Assembly (NCBI GenBank): GCA_903859795.1
Contig: CAIOOC010000574.1
Location: 1 to 6,017, forward strand
DNA length: 6,017 bases
From: an uncultured Bacteroidia bacterium
GTDB taxonomy: Bacteria; Bacteroidota; Bacteroidia; Bacteroidales; Prolixibacteraceae
Direction: 5' to 3'
Shown: piece after piece, positions 3,976 to 6,017 of the stretch
Layout: each line of letters opens with the position of its first letter
How positions within the stretch are numbered: the stretch's first letter is position 1
The notes under the pieces: generated by a model
Database searches by the model: none
Told to the model about the DNA's origin: nothing
Seen by the model: only the letters and a program-made list of their open reading frames with translations
Program-made: the position numbers and the translations under genes

Positions 3976-6017
3976 ATGGCCACAAGTTACAACCGAAGAA
4001 TCAATCTTTTCATAAACGGTAAAGAAGTCAGTAACGATATTCGAAGTATTCGTGCAGAGATGACAAAGCTGGTTAATGAACAGGCCCGAATGACTATCGG
4101 AAGCCAGGAATATATTCAGCATACCAGAAGAATACGCGAACTACGGACTATTCTGGCCGAACATAACCAACAGATCGCTGTGGTATCCCGGTCGTGGAGC
4201 CTGGCCAGAATAGGGGATTCATTTAATCGCTATTTCTCAATGATCCAGGCAGGAGCAGCAGCCATTGTGGGTCTTGTCCTGGGATTTAAAGCCCTGGTTA
4301 AAGTCTTTAACGATTTTGAAGAACGGGTCTCTAACCTGTCTGCCCTTACCGGATTAACAGGCAAGAACCTGGAATGGCTTGCCGAAAAGGCCAAAGAGTT
4401 AAGCACCGCAACACTCGAAGGGGGAATCCGGGTAACCCAGAACGCACAGGAAATTGTTGATGCTTTTACCAAAGTGGGGTCAGCCCGACCGGAACTACTC
4501 AAAAATAAAGAGGCCCTTGCTAAAGTAACCGAAGAAGCCATTATCCTGAGTAATGCCTCCAAGATTAAACTCCAGCCGGCTATCGAAGGGTTGTGCATGG
4601 TCATGAACCAGTACAATGTTTCAGCAGATGAGTCCCGACGAATCATTAATGTTCTGGGAGCAGGTTCCAAGGAAGGTGCCGGAGAAATTCCGTACCTCAC
4701 TGTTGGTTTCGAGAAAGCCGGTACAACAGCATCCATGGCAGGGATATCGATCGAAAAGCTGGCTGCCACACTCGAAACCCTTGCTCCCCGGTTTTCACAA
4801 CCGGAAATTGCCGGTCGCGGATTGAGAGGAATGCTTCTTCACCTGCAAACAGGGGCTGATGATACCAATCCCGCCATTGTGGGCTTGTCAACCGCGCTGG
4901 AAAATCTGGATAAGAAAATGCTAACTCCCCAGGAGAGCCTTAAAATGTTCGGTCTCGAGAATATCAATGTGGCCAACACCTTAATCCGAAACCGGGAAGA
5001 ACTGAAGCGTTACGAAAAAGCAATGACCGGCACCAATGTCGCAATTGAACAGGCCCAGATCAATACCGATAATAACAATGCCAAACTGGCCCAGGCAGGT
5101 AACCGGATCAACATCGTTGCCAATGATCTGGGCAAAAGACTAACTCCGGCCATGCATACCGTTACCGGATATTTCGGAATGTTCCTCAGGTCACTGATTG
5201 TCCTAATTGATGTGTTCACAGTGTATGGACGGGTAATTGTAACCTCGGCTCTTGCCATTGCCGGATATACCGTTGCTGTGAAACTCCAAACGATGTGGCA
5301 GAACCGGGCCAACCAGGCAACACTGGGTCAGATCGTTGTGCAACGTGCCCAAATCATACTTACGGCCACATCCATAATTGCTACCAATCTTTGGGCCGCT
5401 GCCGTAATGCTACTTACAGGTAACTTCAAGGGTGCTGCACAAGCGATGCGGGTAGTCAACTCCACGTTTAAATTAAATCCCATAGGACTTCTGACCACCG
5501 CAGTAATTGCCGGCGTTTCAGCCTGGCAATACTATATCCAGAAGCAGAAAGATGCAGCCGAAGCGGCCAATGCGACCAAAAAGATCCTGGAAGAAGAGAT
5601 GAACCTGACCAAAGGGTACTCCAGTGAACTGATAAAAGAACAAAATAACCTGAGCGCCCTGGTTGGTTCAATTATTCGTACCAACGAGAACGAAGCGATC
5701 CGGAGTGTCCTAATTAAAAACCTTAGAGACCAGTACCCTTCGTTTTTAGGTCTGATGACCAATGAAAAGGTTACCAACGAACTACTGGCCTTAAAACTGG
5801 CTGAAGTCAATGGCCAGTATACTGAGAAAATACGGCTTGCAGCCTTGAATGCCAAAAGTACGGCCTATAACAATGCTTCGATAAAGGCTGAAGAACGCAA
5901 ACTGGCCATCGAAGATGAATTGGTACAAGTCGAGAAAGAAAGGTACCGGATCGGTGATCCGAAATCGGATGAACAGGTTTCCAAGCTGAACCTGGAGTAT
6001 GAAAATCTGAACTCCAC
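3976..6017 (+). CDS. Phage tail tape measure protein (3' end outside window)
   Basis: The ATG at 3976 follows an A-rich leader (CCAAAAACAACAAAA). The frame then stays open for 680 codons to the right edge. Residues 1-75 are basic and helical (INLFINGKEVSNDIRSIRAEM), a typical tape measure N-terminus. A glycine/alanine-rich hydrophobic helix follows at 91-112. Residues 114-330 match the TP901-type tape measure core in character: FEERVSNLSALTGLTGKNLE, EIVDAFTKVGSARPELL, IILSNASKIKLQPAIEGL and SKEGAGEIPYLTVGFEKAG. Further hydrophobic segments lie near 403-435, 457-480 and 502-517, with charged likely coiled coil at 525-560 and 630-680. Such proteins fix tail length inside the tail tube and help DNA entry through the host envelope. 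The codon usage is balanced and GC-richer than the cassette just before it. The size is already typical of the N-terminal two-thirds of the family; the complete length is unknown. Confidence 0.92.
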   Translation, partial: MATSYNRRINLFINGKEVSNDIRSIRAEMTKLVNEQARMTIGSQEYIQHTRRIRELRTILAEHNQQIAVVSRSWSLARIGDSFNRYFSMIQAGAAAIVGLVLGFKALVKVFNDFEERVSNLSALTGLTGKNLEWLAEKAKELSTATLEGGIRVTQNAQEIVDAFTKVGSARPELLKNKEALAKVTEEAIILSNASKIKLQPAIEGLCMVMNQYNVSADESRRIINVLGAGSKEGAGEIPYLTVGFEKAGTTASMAGISIEKLAATLETLAPRFSQPEIAGRGLRGMLLHLQTGADDTNPAIVGLSTALENLDKKMLTPQESLKMFGLENINVANTLIRNREELKRYEKAMTGTNVAIEQAQINTDNNNAKLAQAGNRINIVANDLGKRLTPAMHTVTGYFGMFLRSLIVLIDVFTVYGRVIVTSALAIAGYTVAVKLQTMWQNRANQATLGQIVVQRAQIILTATSIIATNLWAAAVMLLTGNFKGAAQAMRVVNSTFKLNPIGLLTTAVIAGVSAWQYYIQKQKDAAEAANATKKILEEEMNLTKGYSSELIKEQNNLSALVGSIIRTNENEAIRSVLIKNLRDQYPSFLGLMTNEKVTNELLALKLAEVNGQYTEKIRLAALNAKSTAYNNASIKAEERKLAIEDELVQVEKERYRIGDPKSDEQVSKLNLEYENLNS

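Noticed and set aside
3800..3985. 61-codon minus-strand frame in the divergent region
   Set aside because: Its start codon lies inside the tape measure gene, its sequence is low complexity and lysine-rich, and there is no partner gene. A small real gene here cannot be fully excluded.
4230..4769. 179-codon minus-strand open frame
   Set aside because: It lies wholly inside the tape measure gene, is serine/arginine/alanine-rich in the way of an antisense shadow, and has no recognisable motif.
5010..5855. Minus-strand frames of 67-107 codons
   Set aside because: All are antisense to the tape measure gene and overlap one another; none looks like a protein family.

Overview
The window looks like part of a tailed-phage or prophage structural operon from the Bacteroidota. 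The grounds are the protein families as I remember them, the near absence of Shine-Dalgarno sequences, A-rich leaders before start codons, and a TAnnTTTG-type promoter element. Host assignment is inference; no integrase, portal or capsid gene lies inside the window to anchor it.

Layout. Positions 1-2798 hold four plus-strand genes. First is the C-terminal part of a DUF6712-like connector-region protein (1-825). Next come a 262-residue unknown protein (929-1717), a 172-residue unknown protein that may be a tail terminator/completion analogue (1752-2270), and a 171-residue protein that resembles HK97 gp10-type head-tail or neck proteins (2283-2798). From 3976 to the right edge runs the first 680 codons of a tail tape measure protein, with no stop inside the window.

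Between the gp10-like gene and the tape measure gene lies about 1.2 kb (2799-3975) of visibly AT-richer DNA on the opposite strand. It carries a zeta-toxin-family P-loop kinase (2936-3541) and, just upstream and overlapping it by 8 bases, a 55-residue small protein (3534-3701). The pair has the layout of a toxin-antitoxin operon. A long imperfect inverted repeat sits at the convergent junction with the gp10-like gene (2805-2918). Inverted half-sites and a perfect 12-bp palindrome sit in the divergent region before the tape measure gene. The simplest reading is a phage 'moron': cargo inserted antisense into the tail operon, possibly acting in prophage maintenance or in defence against other phages.

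The plus-strand genes plausibly build the head-tail joint and the tail. The zeta cassette is not needed for that and seems to be transcribed independently. Several gaps between phage genes (826-928 and 1697-1751) hold short degenerate repeats instead of recognisable regulatory signals.
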